Origin: Sycon ciliatum | Lineage: Eukaryota > Porifera > Calcarea > Leucosolenida > Sycettidae | Assembly (NCBI RefSeq): GCF_964019385.1 | Contig: NC_088655.1 | Location: 17,536,690-17,600,689, forward strand | DNA: 64,000 nucleotides | Direction of reading: 5' to 3' | Part shown: piece by piece, positions 22,558 through 34,687 of the stretch | Position numbering within the stretch: the stretch's first letter is position 1 | Layout: each line of letters opens with the position of its first letter | Translations under genes and position numbers: made by a program | Notes under the pieces: generated by a model | What the model saw: the letters and a program-made list of their open reading frames with translations, nothing else | What the model was told of the DNA's origin: nothing | Databases searched by the model: none

Positions 22558-24153
22558 TTATTCGGGCCCAGACTCTTCTGAAGTATCCTCTTCATCTCCA
22601 TCAAGATATTCCACTCTTTCGTCTTGTGAATCTTGCAGTTTGCTGGTGCCACATTCACTGCCTGGTTGAGTTCGGGGTGCTGTTCTAATATTTTGTCCTG
22701 GCCCTTTGATTTTTAAACCAGTTACGTATGGTTTCCGTCCGTACGGCAAAACTGTTAGCCAATTCGGCTAACTTTTGTTGAGATGGCCAATGATCTCGAG
22801 TAAAGTCATCCTTCAAAACAGCATACTGATCCTCTGAAAGTTGCTTGCGGCCTCGGCCATTTCGCAATTTGGTAGTACTTGTATATCGTGGGGATTAACG
22901 TTCCTGTCTACGTCATCTAGCCATGCTTTGAATATAGGGTACAACGAATTCATTGTAGCGTCACAATATAAACGCCTGTCGAACTTGCTGATAGATGCCC
23001 GATTTATTGGAAATTTGGCGCCATAGGATTTGCAGAGTATCGACGCGAGTTTTTCTTGTGAAATATTTGCCCGTTCCCTTGCTGTTTTGAGAGCCTTGCG
23101 AAACGCCTTATGATCATAACTCAATAAATCTGTCTTTGCCGTCGAAGAAGAGTGATCCAATGCATTTGGTATCGGGCGATTTAGGGATGATCTGTAATCT
23201 CTTGTTGTCTGCACAAGCGAAGCGTCCTCGCTGTTTTGCTGTTGTGATGTACTCAAGGCGAAAGAACAAGCAATCACAGGTAAACTAGAAGGTGGATCTG
23301 TTTGTGTTGTATATAATCTTCTGTTGGCTGATGGCGGATATGGGGATGCTCCATAGCGCCTTTTTCTCTCCGTATGAGAAATATACTCACGATTTTGCTG
23401 TTGCAAGTTACTGACGGCCGAAGAAGAAGCATATCCCTGTAAAGCAGATGGTGTATCGTGCTGCGCTGAACTGCGGGCATTCGATATGCTTCTATGGTCT
23501 TGGGAGCAAGATGCGGATGCTGTATAATTCCTTGTTCTGGGAACAAGGGAAAGGTTCTCGGAGTAATGCTGCCACTGGTGAGGCTCCTGCTCTGGATTGA
23601 GAGAGGAATTATACGAGATGCCTTCTAGTCGCTCTCTTGCTCAACGATGCTGAGTAGGAGTCCTAGAAGCAATAGCAGGCTGTGTAAGGTAAGAGCCACT
23701 GCTAGAACTGGCATATTCCACTTGCTGCAAGCCAGACGAACGAGATACAGATACGGACCCACTTGCAGGTGATAGCTCCGAACCAATGGTCACATCGGGT
23801 TCGACGGGTCTGGAAGTGAAGTAGTTTGTTTCGGTCTCAGCAAAATCTAGCGGTTTGTCTTTGGAGTACTGTCGTGTCTCGATCTTTTCCAGCACGGCAG
23901 TAAGCTCATTTCGCAGGGGATACGAATCCCAGGGACGTTGATCACAGTTGTGCTCCATTTCCAGGCTAAGCTTTGATGGACAATTCGATGACGTTGGTAT
24001 CGCCATAGATGTGCTTGATGGGTGATTGAAGTGTGATGTGGAATCTGGTATGATCTCAGTGCTGGGCGACGATGTCCTGGTCTTTGCTGTTGAAGTTGAA
24101 GACTTGATCCAAGAAGGGACACCTGTCGCCGTTCGTGGTGAATGGTTAGCCAT
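22558..24153 (-). pseudogene. POU-homeodomain gene copy 4, multiply broken
   Basis: The N-terminal half is nearly identical to copies 1 and 5 but has an in-frame loss of about 28 codons inside the conserved charged block, joining DFAE to TETNYF near 23837. A TGA at 23641-23643 stops the frame. The frame then continues through the POU-specific domain to the linker, where a lost G near 22895 shifts it. A further one-base gain near 22692 shifts it again, just after the homeodomain recognition helix, which reads WFKNQRART: Lys50 with Asn51 intact, a different specificity residue from its neighbours. The tail ends in EESGPE. With at least three disabling lesions it cannot make a full protein. Its homeodomain is not the homogenised type found in copies 1, 2, 5 and 6. 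Confidence 0.88.
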
Positions 24154-24500
24154 ATGAACGTCCTGAAAGATATCGGTTATTTGTTCTCTGCACAACACAC
24201 TACCGATAGAAGACAAACTGTGCAGTGAGAGAGAATCTTAGAATTCGGTGTTCGAAGAGAACCGACGACAACGGATAGAAAGACACTTGATAAGCTACGG
24301 GGTTGGGAGAAGTCTACGGACATTGAACACTGTCTCCAGAACTACAGTGTTTTGAACCTTCCTCAGGAGATAATATTTCACAGCTTATATTGCCAAAGTG
24401 AGGGCTAAAGAAAAATAATTACAAGTGAAAGGGGTTCGCTGTTAGTAACACTTGGCGGGAACAATCACAACTGGAATGTGACAAGGTCTCGCACTGAATC
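24154..24500 (-). promoter_or_regulatory. Conserved upstream block of POU copy 4
   Basis: Equivalent block with the core near 24422-24454, still well conserved although the gene itself is broken. Confidence 0.35.
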
Positions 24501-25048
24501 CCCTCGTCCTTGGAAATTCAGCTATTTGAGCATCCTGAAAGGCGTCAGTACATTCAACGGGTCGTTCTTCTCACATGTGCGTATCACTCAATCATTTAAA
24601 TTTTCTAAAGCTGTTCATATTTGCACGACTCGGCTGTATGTCAGTAATTACAGCATTCGCATTCACACTTACCCAGCTTGATACACCATCAGCTACCAGT
24701 ACTTCTGTGCATTTGTTGCCCTCTGCAGTCGCAATAATTCGATAACGTTTTCTCAAGTCTGGCACACTTTTTTCAGTTCTTCTACATGTCCGAGGTCAAC
24801 AGTGGCCCATGCTCTTTTATCCACCTCTTTGCGCTATTGGCCACACATTCATTTCTGATGGTCCTTAATGTCTGGTCTCAACTTTCAGGAGCAACACTGA
24901 CTCATTCTGCACTCTGGTTTTCCACAAGGTGTTTGTTGCGCTGGAAACGAAGGAGAAGGGAGTGTACAAATATACCTAATGCCGTAGAGTTAGAGGGTAA
25001 AGAGGAGAGACGAAGGGCAACGACGATGAAGAACCCCAGCTAGAATGG

Positions 25049-26168
25049 TATCTATCACCCCTTCGTCTCCAAATCCCTCAACCCCAGCATTCTACTCTAC
25101 AATTCATCCATCCAACCGACTAAATGTTGGCCACATAAACATTTGCAGCCTACGACATAAAACCCATGTTATAACTAAGCTAATAGATGAGCACTGCCTA
25201 GATCTGCTGGCGGTTACGGAAACGTGGCTCGACTCAAGCATCTCGGAAGGCAACACGGCAGTTTATCCTCTCGGTTATCCTGCCTGACTTATTATACTGC
25301 TGCTCTTGCTTTGCAATGAAGCTATCCGCCAAGGACCGACAGCGACTCTCGTCCGTTTATCGTCGTTCTGTACGCGCTGCTTGTGGCTCGAAACTACAAG
25401 AGGACGTCATGCCGCTGTTAGCTAGATTGTCGATTGATCCGTTTGAACATTACCTTATTCGTAGCATTGCTAAATTTATCCATGTTAATCATGTCGTTTT
25501 CCCTCTCCCAAATCTGACGGACCTTTTCCCTCAAGTTTCAACCGGCCCTAGGACAACAAGAAGCTCTTTTAATGCTGCTATTGCAATATCTAAATTCCGG
25601 ACGACTGACGGTGTCAATTCCTTTTCAAATCGTGCTGCCCTGTTCTTTAATTCTTTGCCTGTGGAGTGGCGCACCCAGCACCGCACTACATTTGCTAAGC
25701 ACCTTCAGACCATGCTAAAAGACGCAGCGTCTTTTCAGAAGTATTTTGATCTTCTTTTCAGCAAACTCCCTCATTGATCTGCACCGCCTGTATTGTATAA
25801 CTGTGTTTACTGCGTTCCTAGTTTAAATTCGTTTTTAAAAACATCTCTTTAATTCTTGCACTATCCCATTATGACCATGCTTAAAGACGCAGCGTCTTTT
25901 CAGAAGTATTTAGATCTTCTTTTCAGCAAACGGCCTCATTCATCTGCATCGCTTGTATTGTATACCTGTGTTTACTGCTTACTGCTTACTGCTGCTTTAT
26001 TGTTCCAAGTATCAGTTTAGTTTAGTTTAAATATCTCCTATTATTATTATTTTATTTTTTTTCCTCACCCCACACCCCTCTACCCTGTTATCGGCCCTCT
26101 TAAGAGTTGTGTTCATCACTGTTGAGGCTTCCGATGGAAAATAAAAGAATACTACTACTACTACTACT
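25049..26168 (+). mobile_element. Internally deleted LINE, unit 4
   Basis: A frame at 25045-25287 encodes the start of an APE-type endonuclease (GHINICSLRHK, then LLAVTETWLD with the catalytic Glu). It is followed directly by a 153-codon frame (25316-25777) that matches only the C-terminal end of the reverse transcriptase (FFNSLPVEWR). The catalytic RT core is gone. A stretch of about 90 bases containing gacgcagcgtcttttcagaa is duplicated (about 25710-25800 and 25870-25965). The tail ends in repeated act. The insertion lies in the first bases of an X left arm. Confidence 0.78.
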
Positions 26169-27173
26169 AACGACCATGCGGCGGGTGGAGTGAACGACCC
26201 ACGACAAGTCTGAACTGGCACCCTTATTTTCAGTACACATAATGTATACTACATATTGGATAAATCTTGTATTGCAGAATTGCACATGTGTGTATACTGC
26301 TCTGTACTTTTGTGCATTGAGCAATCTACCTTGAACTGCCTTCACCGGCCTTGTCTATAATATTATCATTTACAATCTGCGGACAGAGCTATGCCAGTCA
26401 TGTAGTCTTGTACTAGTTTCGGCTCCACAATCCAGTGTGTCGTTACTATAATAGCTTTCGTGTCTGAGGTTGTTGGTACGTCTGTTGGCTCTGGGTTTCC
26501 AGTCCTCAGTAGCCGAGGCGGGTTGGTAAAGTAACTCCAATTTCACCTCAAGGTACCAGTGCATCTAGGGTCCGCTTCTATCAAGGCAGCGTGCTGTCTA
26601 TACTGGTTACCCCAGCAAGTGTAGGGTGTGCATAAATGCATAGAACTGTACTGGGCGTTATATACCGATGTACTCCGTGTGGTGTAGACCAGATGTGCAT
26701 TGGTGGTCGATTCATATGGCTTCGCCAATTGTGTGGATTAGAAAGATATCTTGCGCAAGTCTTGATCTGTCTCATTTTGATCTTTTTCGCTATCGTTGCT
26801 ATAAGAGAAAATCTTTGGGTGCACATCCAGTGCATTTGTTGCAGATTTACGTGCTTCTCTTGCGACGGGTGTATACATGGTACATGGTACAATTACATGT
26901 ACTGGAAATAAGGGTGACAGTTCAGACTTAGCGCTCTAACACAGGTCTGCAAGTAGTCACTTGAGAGTCCCCTGGGGCATTCACTCCGTGAACTCACTCA
27001 CTACTAATCTAGCCGGGCGTCCCACTGCTGTTGTCTCCATGGTATATTCATTCTACAGTTATGGCATGGTGTTGGAAAACTCAGACACGTTACGGCCATG
27101 CTTGCGGACACTTGAGAGGACCGTGGGGCATTCACTCCGCCCGCCGAATAGTCGATAGATACTGTTTGTCTAC
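26169..27173. mobile_element. Element X, left arm shortened
   Basis: The core and right arm are complete. The left arm is largely deleted (gagtgaacgacc joins cacgacaagtctg), and a LINE derivative sits within its first bases. Confidence 0.7.
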
Positions 27174-27480
27174 ACTGCTTTATCTACTCTTGATATTATT
27201 AATCCGTGTTAGACTCGTTTGTTAGAGGGTTAGACAAGTAAGACTCGTAGCAATACCTGTCTTGCTAATGATGATTGTTCCACTTACATGCAGTTGTTTC
27301 ACATACTTGAAGACCATTGAAGTACAACCATACATGTATATAATGAAGAAACATGGACAAATGAACTATGCCTTAGGCTATAATTTCCACTAACACCACC
27401 AGTTACTTGACAGTCAGCTCATTCGATAACATAATTATTGCACGAATGTGACCAGACACATCTAAAACTACCAAACAAAT

Positions 27481-27793
27481 TCACGGTTCGCGTGAGACTC
27501 GGCCAAAGGCCCAGTTTTCTGCATCCGCAGGAACGCCACCACCCCTTGAACCAAAGCGCAGATGCAGCTCCGATACGGTTGGATATGAGTAGATTAGACC
27601 CATCACAAAGTGGTCAAAGACCGAAATTCCCATTCACTGCATCCATGTTTCCCTCATGCAAGGCCACGAGTTCTCCATTAAGTGTGGGACGCAGCATGGC
27701 TGGAAAAATCCTTCCGCTTCCAAGCAGTTCTTGAACCTGGGATACTCTGTTTTTCAATCATGGTTTTAGACCATACCACTATGCCTGCCTGCC
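27481..27793 (-). repeat. SINE with tRNA-like head, copy 4
   Basis: Second-position SINE, nearly identical to the copy at 5971-6283. Confidence 0.65.
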
Positions 27794-28034
27794 CAGAATT
27801 TAACAAGACACACACAAAGACTCCTGGCAACCTCCTTTTGAAGTTGAATCGGTATAGCCTTGTCAACAGGTGAAAAAAGCAGGAATAATCCCGGCCGTTG
27901 ATCCACGTATCACGCTCTGAGCGTTAATTTCCTGGGACCAACATTACGAGTGCTATAACTCAAGAACCGGTCTTTCTATCGCTTTGATAATTGTTCGAGG
28001 TGACAGCTGAGAGTTTTCTCTTCAATCTACATAT

Positions 28035-29286
28035 GAGCCAGAGTACGCCAAAATATGACCACAGACCAAAATTCGGTTTCAGTTTTTTGTTCAAAAATGA
28101 TCTAACACACCTAATGTTCACTGTCTGAAAGTTTTGGATTGATCCGACATGTCTAAGTATTGCTACAATGGTATTATATGCAGCACTGTTGAAATGGTGA
28201 AATTCTATGTACAGCAATGGGATTGTCATTTTTGCTCACAATTGATATGCCCCTTGGTTCATCCTTTCCGGGTCAGTTGCTATGTCGAGGGTCTTATAGC
28301 ATGAGCTGACAGGTACTCAGCCACATCCAAATTGTGTATAGGCAGCTGAGATGGGTGTCCGAAATACCTCCTGTTTGGAGCACCACTGGAGAACCGCCAG
28401 CGAAAACACGGTCAACATCAGACTAATAAGATGGCGGAAGAAGTTGGCACTCCATGTCCTCTCCATCACACTACACCTGTGCTTTCAGATATACAGTATA
28501 CACTGCTGCACACAGTGTTACTCAACATACTAGACGTCGCAGTTATATTCCCCACACCAAAGCCCATCTGCACACGGTTTTCTCCGCACACCAGAGAGTA
28601 CTGCTTTCGCTGCATACTACTCATGCTAGCGATGTTCCGCATAAGGGTACTCAAAATTATCGACTTGAGCAAGTTGAGGTAGCAGCAGAGTCCAGTGATT
28701 GTTTTTGGACTTGCAACCAATACTGGCATTGTCCTGGATATGTGCAGCAATGACCATTCTGGCCAAATCATCGGCCGACTCACCTCCCAAGTCAGTGTCG
28801 ATGCCAATCGCTTGCCAGGTTGTCATCAGAGTAGAATTCCTCGTCACTGCAGATCGTGGGACTACCAGCATCAAATCCTTTTACGCTCGATGAAAGTGTC
28901 GCCCTCATATGACTCGTCGCTGTAGCCATCATCGTCTTCCTTCTGTTTCCGACTCGAATCCTCAAAATATGTTATCCTGCGCATGGAGTGCGATGCTGTC
29001 GTCTTCTTCCGCTCCGCAGTACATTACTTCTACTAGGCTCTTCTGTCGATACATCGATGACGATCCGTTTTAGCCGACTCAGCGCAACATGGAATACAAA
29101 CTCTAACAAATAAACTTACTTGCAACAACGAATTGCATCCGGAACAGTCCAGTCGACCGAGGAGAACAACAACAGCGACTCGCGTTGCACTGCACTGCAC
29201 TTCATATTTTTTGCCGCGGAATTCAAATCGCGATTATCTCGAATTTTTCAAAAAAGCTGTGGTCATGTTTTAGCGCGCTCGTGCTC
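28035..29286. mobile_element. GAGCC-ended DNA element, unit 4
   Basis: Copy of the element at 6524-7770 with both target duplications preserved: ATAT at 28031-28034 and 29287-29290. Confidence 0.78.
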
Positions 29287-29942
29287 ATATTTCGATCTCT
29301 CCAAAAGAGATTTGACCAAGTGACGATAATTTCAAAATGCCTACCCCATCGATCATCGGTGTTCGATCAATGTATGGGCCAGCCAATAAAGGGTTAACTC
29401 TGAGTTTCACGCATTACATTTTACGAGTAAGTTCATGTTATTGACACTTTAGTCTAGCATTTTGGGATATGGTAGGGATACTGATGGTAAGATGGTAAAA
29501 TAAAGGTGGTTAAACATCAAGTTGTTTTCTGACATACCTAGCACATTGTAGTCTGGCGTTGGACTTAGGAGAGTGCGATTTCTCGATGAGTGCAACTTTA
29601 AAGTTGCTTAGATGAATGAGAGCAGAGTGTGTTTTGGATATCAAATATGGCACCGGTCAATAGCCAAGACCTCAAAACAATGCAGTTCATATCTTGCGCA
29701 TTTACCTGTATACATTAGATTAGGAACTTGACTAACATGACACAACGAAATTGTGGTTCACAACCATAACCAAAATGGGACGACATGCGCCCAAATGCGA
29801 GGTGGGACAAATACCAATCAAACGGTTACTTAGAACGGGATTAGGGGAACAATCCTACTTGAACAATGTTGTTTGTGTGGTATGTTTTTTTTAACTTCCC
29901 CGCGTGAGTTTTCAGGCGATAGAGATGTCCATCATAATAATA

Positions 29943-30140
29943 TTAGAAACTCGGGTATTGAGCCATTAATAAATGTAGAAAAGAAAAAGAACATATGGAA
30001 ACGAGTTAAGAATGTGTTACTACTCTGTGAGTTTTGTGCCTAGTTGTTGCACTTTCTGACTGTATTATAGTATCTAGTTACAGTGGTGGAGAGTTACTCT
30101 TAACTCGTTTCCATACGTTCTTTTTCTTTTCTACATTAAC
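29943..30140. mobile_element. Small MITE, unit 4
   Basis: Same MITE as at 8440-8633, at the equivalent position before the second homeodomain remnant. Confidence 0.6.
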
Positions 30141-30202
30141 AATATTAGGTTTTGATTTACAAATTTTCAATTCTTTCCGGAAAATGTCCACCCAGGTTTT
30201 CG

Positions 30203-30475
30203 TTATTCGGACTTAGAATTTACAGAAATATCCTCTTCATTTTCATCCCGATCTTCCTCTCTTTGGTCTTGCGAATCTTTGGAGTTGCTGGTGCTACATT
30301 CACCGCGCGGTTGAGTGCGGGGTGCTTTTCTAGAATTATCTTAGGACCGTTGATAGCAGCGCCAATTCCGTATGGTTTTTGTTCTTACGGCAAAACTGTT
30401 TGCGAATTCGACTACACTTTGTGTAGATGGCCAATGACCTTGAGCAAATTCATCCGCCAGAACAGCATGCTCAAC
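30203..30475 (-). pseudogene. POU homeodomain remnant 2
   Basis: Same truncated homeodomain and tail as the remnant at 8696, with the same Trp-Arg-Cys-Tyr change. The shared lesions mean the fragment was already dead before the large units duplicated. Confidence 0.85.
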
Positions 30476-30754
30476 GAAGTCCCACAAACTTCGTCTTCAC
30501 ATGTTACTCGAAGCGTTCATTTCATTTATTTCATCCATAGACCATACGTTTCATTCTTTGCGAATGGGTTTACTCACAAAGCTAATCGAGTGAAACGAGA
30601 AAGTAATACCCGTAGCAATATTTGTCTTGCTCGCGAGTACTGTTCAACCTACATGTACATGCAGTTGTTTCACATACTTGAAGACGGTTGAAGTACAAAT
30701 ACATTCATTTAAAGGAAGGAAAATGGACCAATCAACTACGAATTAGGCTATAAT

Positions 30755-31274
30755 GGTCGGCGCGTCCGCGAGGAAAGTAATATCCTCAAAACCTTCGCTT
30801 TCTCTTCTAACGCAGCAAGTTTCTTCCAAGCACCGACACAACAACCGTCCATCTCGAGTGCGCTTGTCCTGTCGGTACAAGTAGCCACCAAGGCTGAATA
30901 CTTGTTTTCCACAAGTTGTGAAAGTATTGAATTTCATGATTCCAAGATTTGATTCCAAGATTCAGAGATTCGAACTTACGATAACCTCTTGGTGTCTATG
31001 ACAAGTATTTTATGCTTATTTCTACTTGCCGCTGATGTACCAAGCCCTAAACGCAACTCGCGTTGAGATATACAGCACTAACCGTTCTTAGCGCTGCATT
31101 TGCAAAGGCTTATACTTTGCGGCGCTGGATAAAGATAAGCTGTCACAAAATAGGCGGAGAATCTCGGCGCAACAAACCCGTGCGCGCCTAACATTGATGC
31201 TGATATAGTGGGTGCTGCGGCGAGTGTGCTATGATGCGGAGTGCGGTTTTGGGTGGCTGAAGCGTATGTTAAGC
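30755..31274. repeat. 520-bp conserved insert, copy 3
   Basis: Same length and ends as the copy at 9241-9760, with few substitutions. TAAT stands on both sides. Confidence 0.6.
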
Positions 31275-31386
31275 TAATTTCCACTAACACCACCAGTTAC
31301 TTGACAGTCAGCTCATGCGATAAAATAATCATTTCACGAATGTAACCAGACACATCTAATTGTTAACTAAAACTAACAACACAAAT

Positions 31387-31678
31387 TCACGGTTCGCGTC
31401 AGACTCGGCCGAAGAAACGCCACCAACCTCTTTGATGGAGTCGCAGATGCAGCTCCTAAACGGTTGTAGGTGAGTAGATCAGACCCACCACAACGTGGTC
31501 AAAGATCGAATATCCCATTCACTGCATCCATGTTTCCCTCGTGCCAGGCCACGAGTTCCAAAATAACTGTGGGTCGTAGCACGTCTGGAAAAATCTTTCC
31601 GTTCCTAAGCAGGACTTGAACCTGGTACCCTCTGTTTCTCAATCATGGTCTTAGACCATACCACTATGCCTGCCTGCC
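31387..31678 (-). repeat. SINE with tRNA-like head, copy 5
   Basis: First-position SINE with a deletion of about 22 bases in the body near 31413. Confidence 0.65.
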
Positions 31679-32301
31679 TTAAACTAACAAGAGACACACA
31701 AAGAAGAAAAAGCAAGAAAACAACAGGAAACCACAGGAAACAATGTAAAGATACATACGAGCACGTGCCAACAAAAAGAGTTTTAACTCTGAGTTTCACG
31801 CAATAAGTTGTGAGCTCAAGACATACCTTGCACATTGTAAACTGGCGTTGGACTTATGCGAGTGAGATAACTCGATGAGTGAAACTTGAAAATTGCTCTG
31901 TTGAATGAGAGCAGAGTGTGTTGTGAATATCAAATATAGCACAGGCCAATAGCCAAATGCGCAAAACAATGCAGGTCATATCATGCGCATTTACCAATAT
32001 ACACTAGACCAGGGACTTGACTAACATGACTCCAACTTAGACGAAATTGCGGTTCACAACCATAAACAACATGAAACAGCATGCGAACAAATATGACCTG
32101 GGACAAATAACAATCAGACAGTTACTTAGAATGGGTTAATGGGAACAATCCTACTTGAACAATGTTGTTTGTGTTGTATGTTTTTTGAAACTCCCCCCAT
32201 GAGTTTTTAGGCGACAGAGATGTCCATAATGATAATAGTTATTAAAGTTATTGGATTACTAATTTCCAATAACTTCAGGATAATGTCCGCCCAAGTATTC
32301 G

Positions 32302-33978
32302 TTATTCGGACTCAGACTCTTCTGAAGTATCGTCTTCATCTTCATCGAGATCTTCCACTCTTCGGTCTTGTGAATCTTGCGATTTGCTGGTGCTATATTT
32401 CCTGCCCGGTTGAGTTCGGGGTGCTTTTCTAATATTCTTCCTGGCCCGCTGATTGGCAAACCATTTTCGTATGTTTTTTGTCCCGACGGCAAAATGCTTA
32501 GCCAATTCGGCTAACCTTTGTGTAGATGGCCAATGATCTTGATCAAACTCATTCGTCAGAACAGCATACTGATCCTTTGAAAATAGGTTGTGGGCTCGGC
32601 CACTTCGCAATTTGGTAGTACTTGTATCTCGTGGGGCACTAGCGTTCATGTCTACGTCATCTAGCCATGCTTTGAATATTTGGTACAACGAATTCATTGT
32701 AGCGTCACAATATAAACGCCTGTCGAACATGCTGATAGATGCCCGATTTATTGGAAATTTGGCGCCATAGGATTTGCAGAGTATCGACGCGAGTTTTTCT
32801 TGCGAAATATTTGCCCGTTCCCTTGCTGTTTTGAGAGCCTTGCGAAACGCCTTATGATCATAACTCAATAAATCTGTCTTTGCCGTCGAAGAAGAGTGAT
32901 CCAATGCATTTGGTATCGGGCGATTTAGGGATGATCTGTAATCTCTTGTTGTCTGCACATGCGAAGCCTCCTCGCTGTTTTGCTGTTGTGATGTACTCAA
33001 GGCGAAAGAACAAGCAATCACAGGTAAACTAGAAGGTGGATCTGTTTGTGTTGTAAATAATCTTCTGTTGGCTGATGGCGGATATGGGGATGCTCCATAG
33101 CGCCTTTTTCTCTCCGTATGAGAAATATACTCACGGTTTTGCTGTTGCAAGTTACTGACGGCCGAAGAAGAAGCATATCCCTGTAAAGCAGATGGTGTAT
33201 CGTGCTGCGCTGAACTGCGGGCATTCGATATGCTTCTATGGTCTTGGGAGCAAGATGCGGATGCTGTATAATTCCTTGTTCTGGGAACAAGAGAAACGTT
33301 CTCGGAGTAATGCTGCCACTGGTGATGCTCCTGCTCTGGATTGAGAGAGGAATTATACGAGATGCCTTCTAGTCGCTCTCTTGCTCCATGATGCTGAGTA
33401 GGAGTCCTAGAAGCAATAGCAGGCTGTGTAAGGTAAGAGCCACTGCTAGAACTGGCATATTCCACTTGCTGCAAGCCAGACGAACGAGATACAGATACGG
33501 ACCCACTTGCAGGTGATAGCTCCGAACCAATGGTCACATCGGGTTCGATGGGTCTGGAAGTGAAGTAGTTTGTTTCGGTTTGAGCTGGCCGGGGCCCATT
33601 CAGCCAACGGGAAATTTCTTGATCGTCGTTGGCAACTTGCTTCCAATCCAATGCAATTTTCTCAGCAAAATCTAGCGGTTTGTCTTTGGAGTACTGTCGT
33701 GTCTCGATCTTTTCCAGCACGGCAGTAAGCTCATTTCGCAGGGGATACGAATCCCAGGGACGTCGATCACAGTTGTGCTCCATTTCCAGGCTAAGCTTTG
33801 ATGGACAATTCGATGACGTTGGTATCGCCATAGATGTGCTTGATGGGTGATTGAAGTGTGATGTGGAATCTGGTATGATCTCAGTGCTGGGCGACGATGT
33901 CCTGCTCTTTGCTGTTGAAGTTGAAGACTTGATCCAAGAAGGGACACCTGTCGCCGTTCGTGGTGAATGGTTAGCCAT
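32302..33978 (-). CDS. Divergent POU-homeodomain protein, copy 5 (intact)
   Basis: This is a 558-codon uninterrupted frame, likely a sequence-specific nuclear transcription factor. The first 370 residues are rich in Ser, Thr, Gln and Pro, except for a conserved charged block at about 78-128 (KDKPLDFAE, DWKQVANDD, ISRWLN). The POU-specific domain lies at about 374-443: ANISQEKLA with the helix-2 Gln, YGAKF, a third helix two residues longer than usual (RASISMFD), and MNSLYQIFKAWLDDVD. The linker is about 15 residues. The homeodomain spans about 459-518, with HWPS before helix 2 and WFANQRARK in helix 3 (W506, A508 at position 50, N509 at position 51). The tail ends in an acidic EESESE stretch. 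The start at 33978 is conserved in all copies; the upstream ATG here leads only to a short frame ending in TGA. Single exon. The N-terminal half matches copies 1 and 4, the C-terminal half copies 2 and 6. Confidence 0.88.
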   Translation of the reverse strand: MANHSPRTATGVPSWIKSSTSTAKSRTSSPSTEIIPDSTSHFNHPSSTSMAIPTSSNCPSKLSLEMEHNCDRRPWDSYPLRNELTAVLEKIETRQYSKDKPLDFAEKIALDWKQVANDDQEISRWLNGPRPAQTETNYFTSRPIEPDVTIGSELSPASGSVSVSRSSGLQQVEYASSSSGSYLTQPAIASRTPTQHHGARERLEGISYNSSLNPEQEHHQWQHYSENVSLVPRTRNYTASASCSQDHRSISNARSSAQHDTPSALQGYASSSAVSNLQQQNREYISHTERKRRYGASPYPPSANRRLFTTQTDPPSSLPVIACSFALSTSQQQNSEEASHVQTTRDYRSSLNRPIPNALDHSSSTAKTDLLSYDHKAFRKALKTARERANISQEKLASILCKSYGAKFPINRASISMFDRRLYCDATMNSLYQIFKAWLDDVDMNASAPRDTSTTKLRSGRAHNLFSKDQYAVLTNEFDQDHWPSTQRLAELAKHFAVGTKNIRKWFANQRARKNIRKAPRTQPGRKYSTSKSQDSQDRRVEDLDEDEDDTSEESESE

Positions 33979-34320
33979 ATGAACGTCCTGAAAGATATCG
34001 GTTATTTGTTCTCTTCACCCGGAAAACAATACCGATAGAAGACAAACTGTGCAGTGAGAGAGAATCTTAGAATTCGGTGTTCGAAGAGAACCGACGACAA
34101 CGGATAGAAAGACACTTGATAAGCTACGGGGTTGGGAGAAGTCTACGGACATTGAAGACTGTCTCCAGAACTACAGTGTTTTGAGCTTCCTCAGGAGATA
34201 ATATTTCACAGCTTATATTGCCAAAGTGAGGGCTAAAGAAAATTAATTACAAGTGAAAGGGGTTCGCTGTTAGTAACACTTGGCGGGAACAATCACAACT
34301 GGAATGTGACAAGGTCTCGC
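33979..34320 (-). promoter_or_regulatory. Conserved upstream block of POU copy 5
   Basis: Equivalent block with the core near 34250-34283. The upstream ATG frame ends in TGA before the gene start. Confidence 0.4.
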
Positions 34321-34687
34321 ACTGAATCCCCTCGTCCTTGGAAATTCAGCTATTTGAGCATCCTGAAAGGCGTCAGTACATTCAACGGATCGTTCTTCTC
34401 ACATGTGCGTATCACTCAATCATTTAAATTTTCTAAAGCTGTTCATAGTTGCACGACTCGGCTGTATGTCAGTAATTACAGCATTCGCATTCACACTTAC
34501 CCAGCTTGATACACCATCAGCTACCGGTACTTCTGTGCATTTGGTGCCCTCTGCAGTCGCAATAATTCGATAACGTTTTCTCAAGTCTGGCACACTTTTT
34601 TCAGTTCTTCTACATGTCCGAGGTCAACAGTGGCCCATTCTCTTTTATCCACCTCTTTGCGCTATTGGCCACACATTCATTTCTGAT

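Larger units (their letters stand above)
9433..30946. repeat. Tandem duplication block with POU copies 2, 3 and 4
   Basis: This block lies between two array junctions and is longer than the others because it holds three POU copies (10810, 18027 and 22558), a LINE at 14562-17296 and a LINE fragment at 25049-26168. Only its last third, from about 22.9 kb, is closely similar to unit 1. Copy 2 pairs with the copy at 40108. Copy 3 is the most distinct. Bases 10190-10809 and 29290-29940 are POU 3' flank copies without other genes. Confidence 0.8.

Noticed and set aside
30152..30691. Plus-strand open frame of 179 codons, with matching frames at 8756 and 37936
   Set aside because: It lies antisense over the decayed POU homeodomain remnant and its flank. 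The codon pattern is explained by the minus-strand homeodomain.
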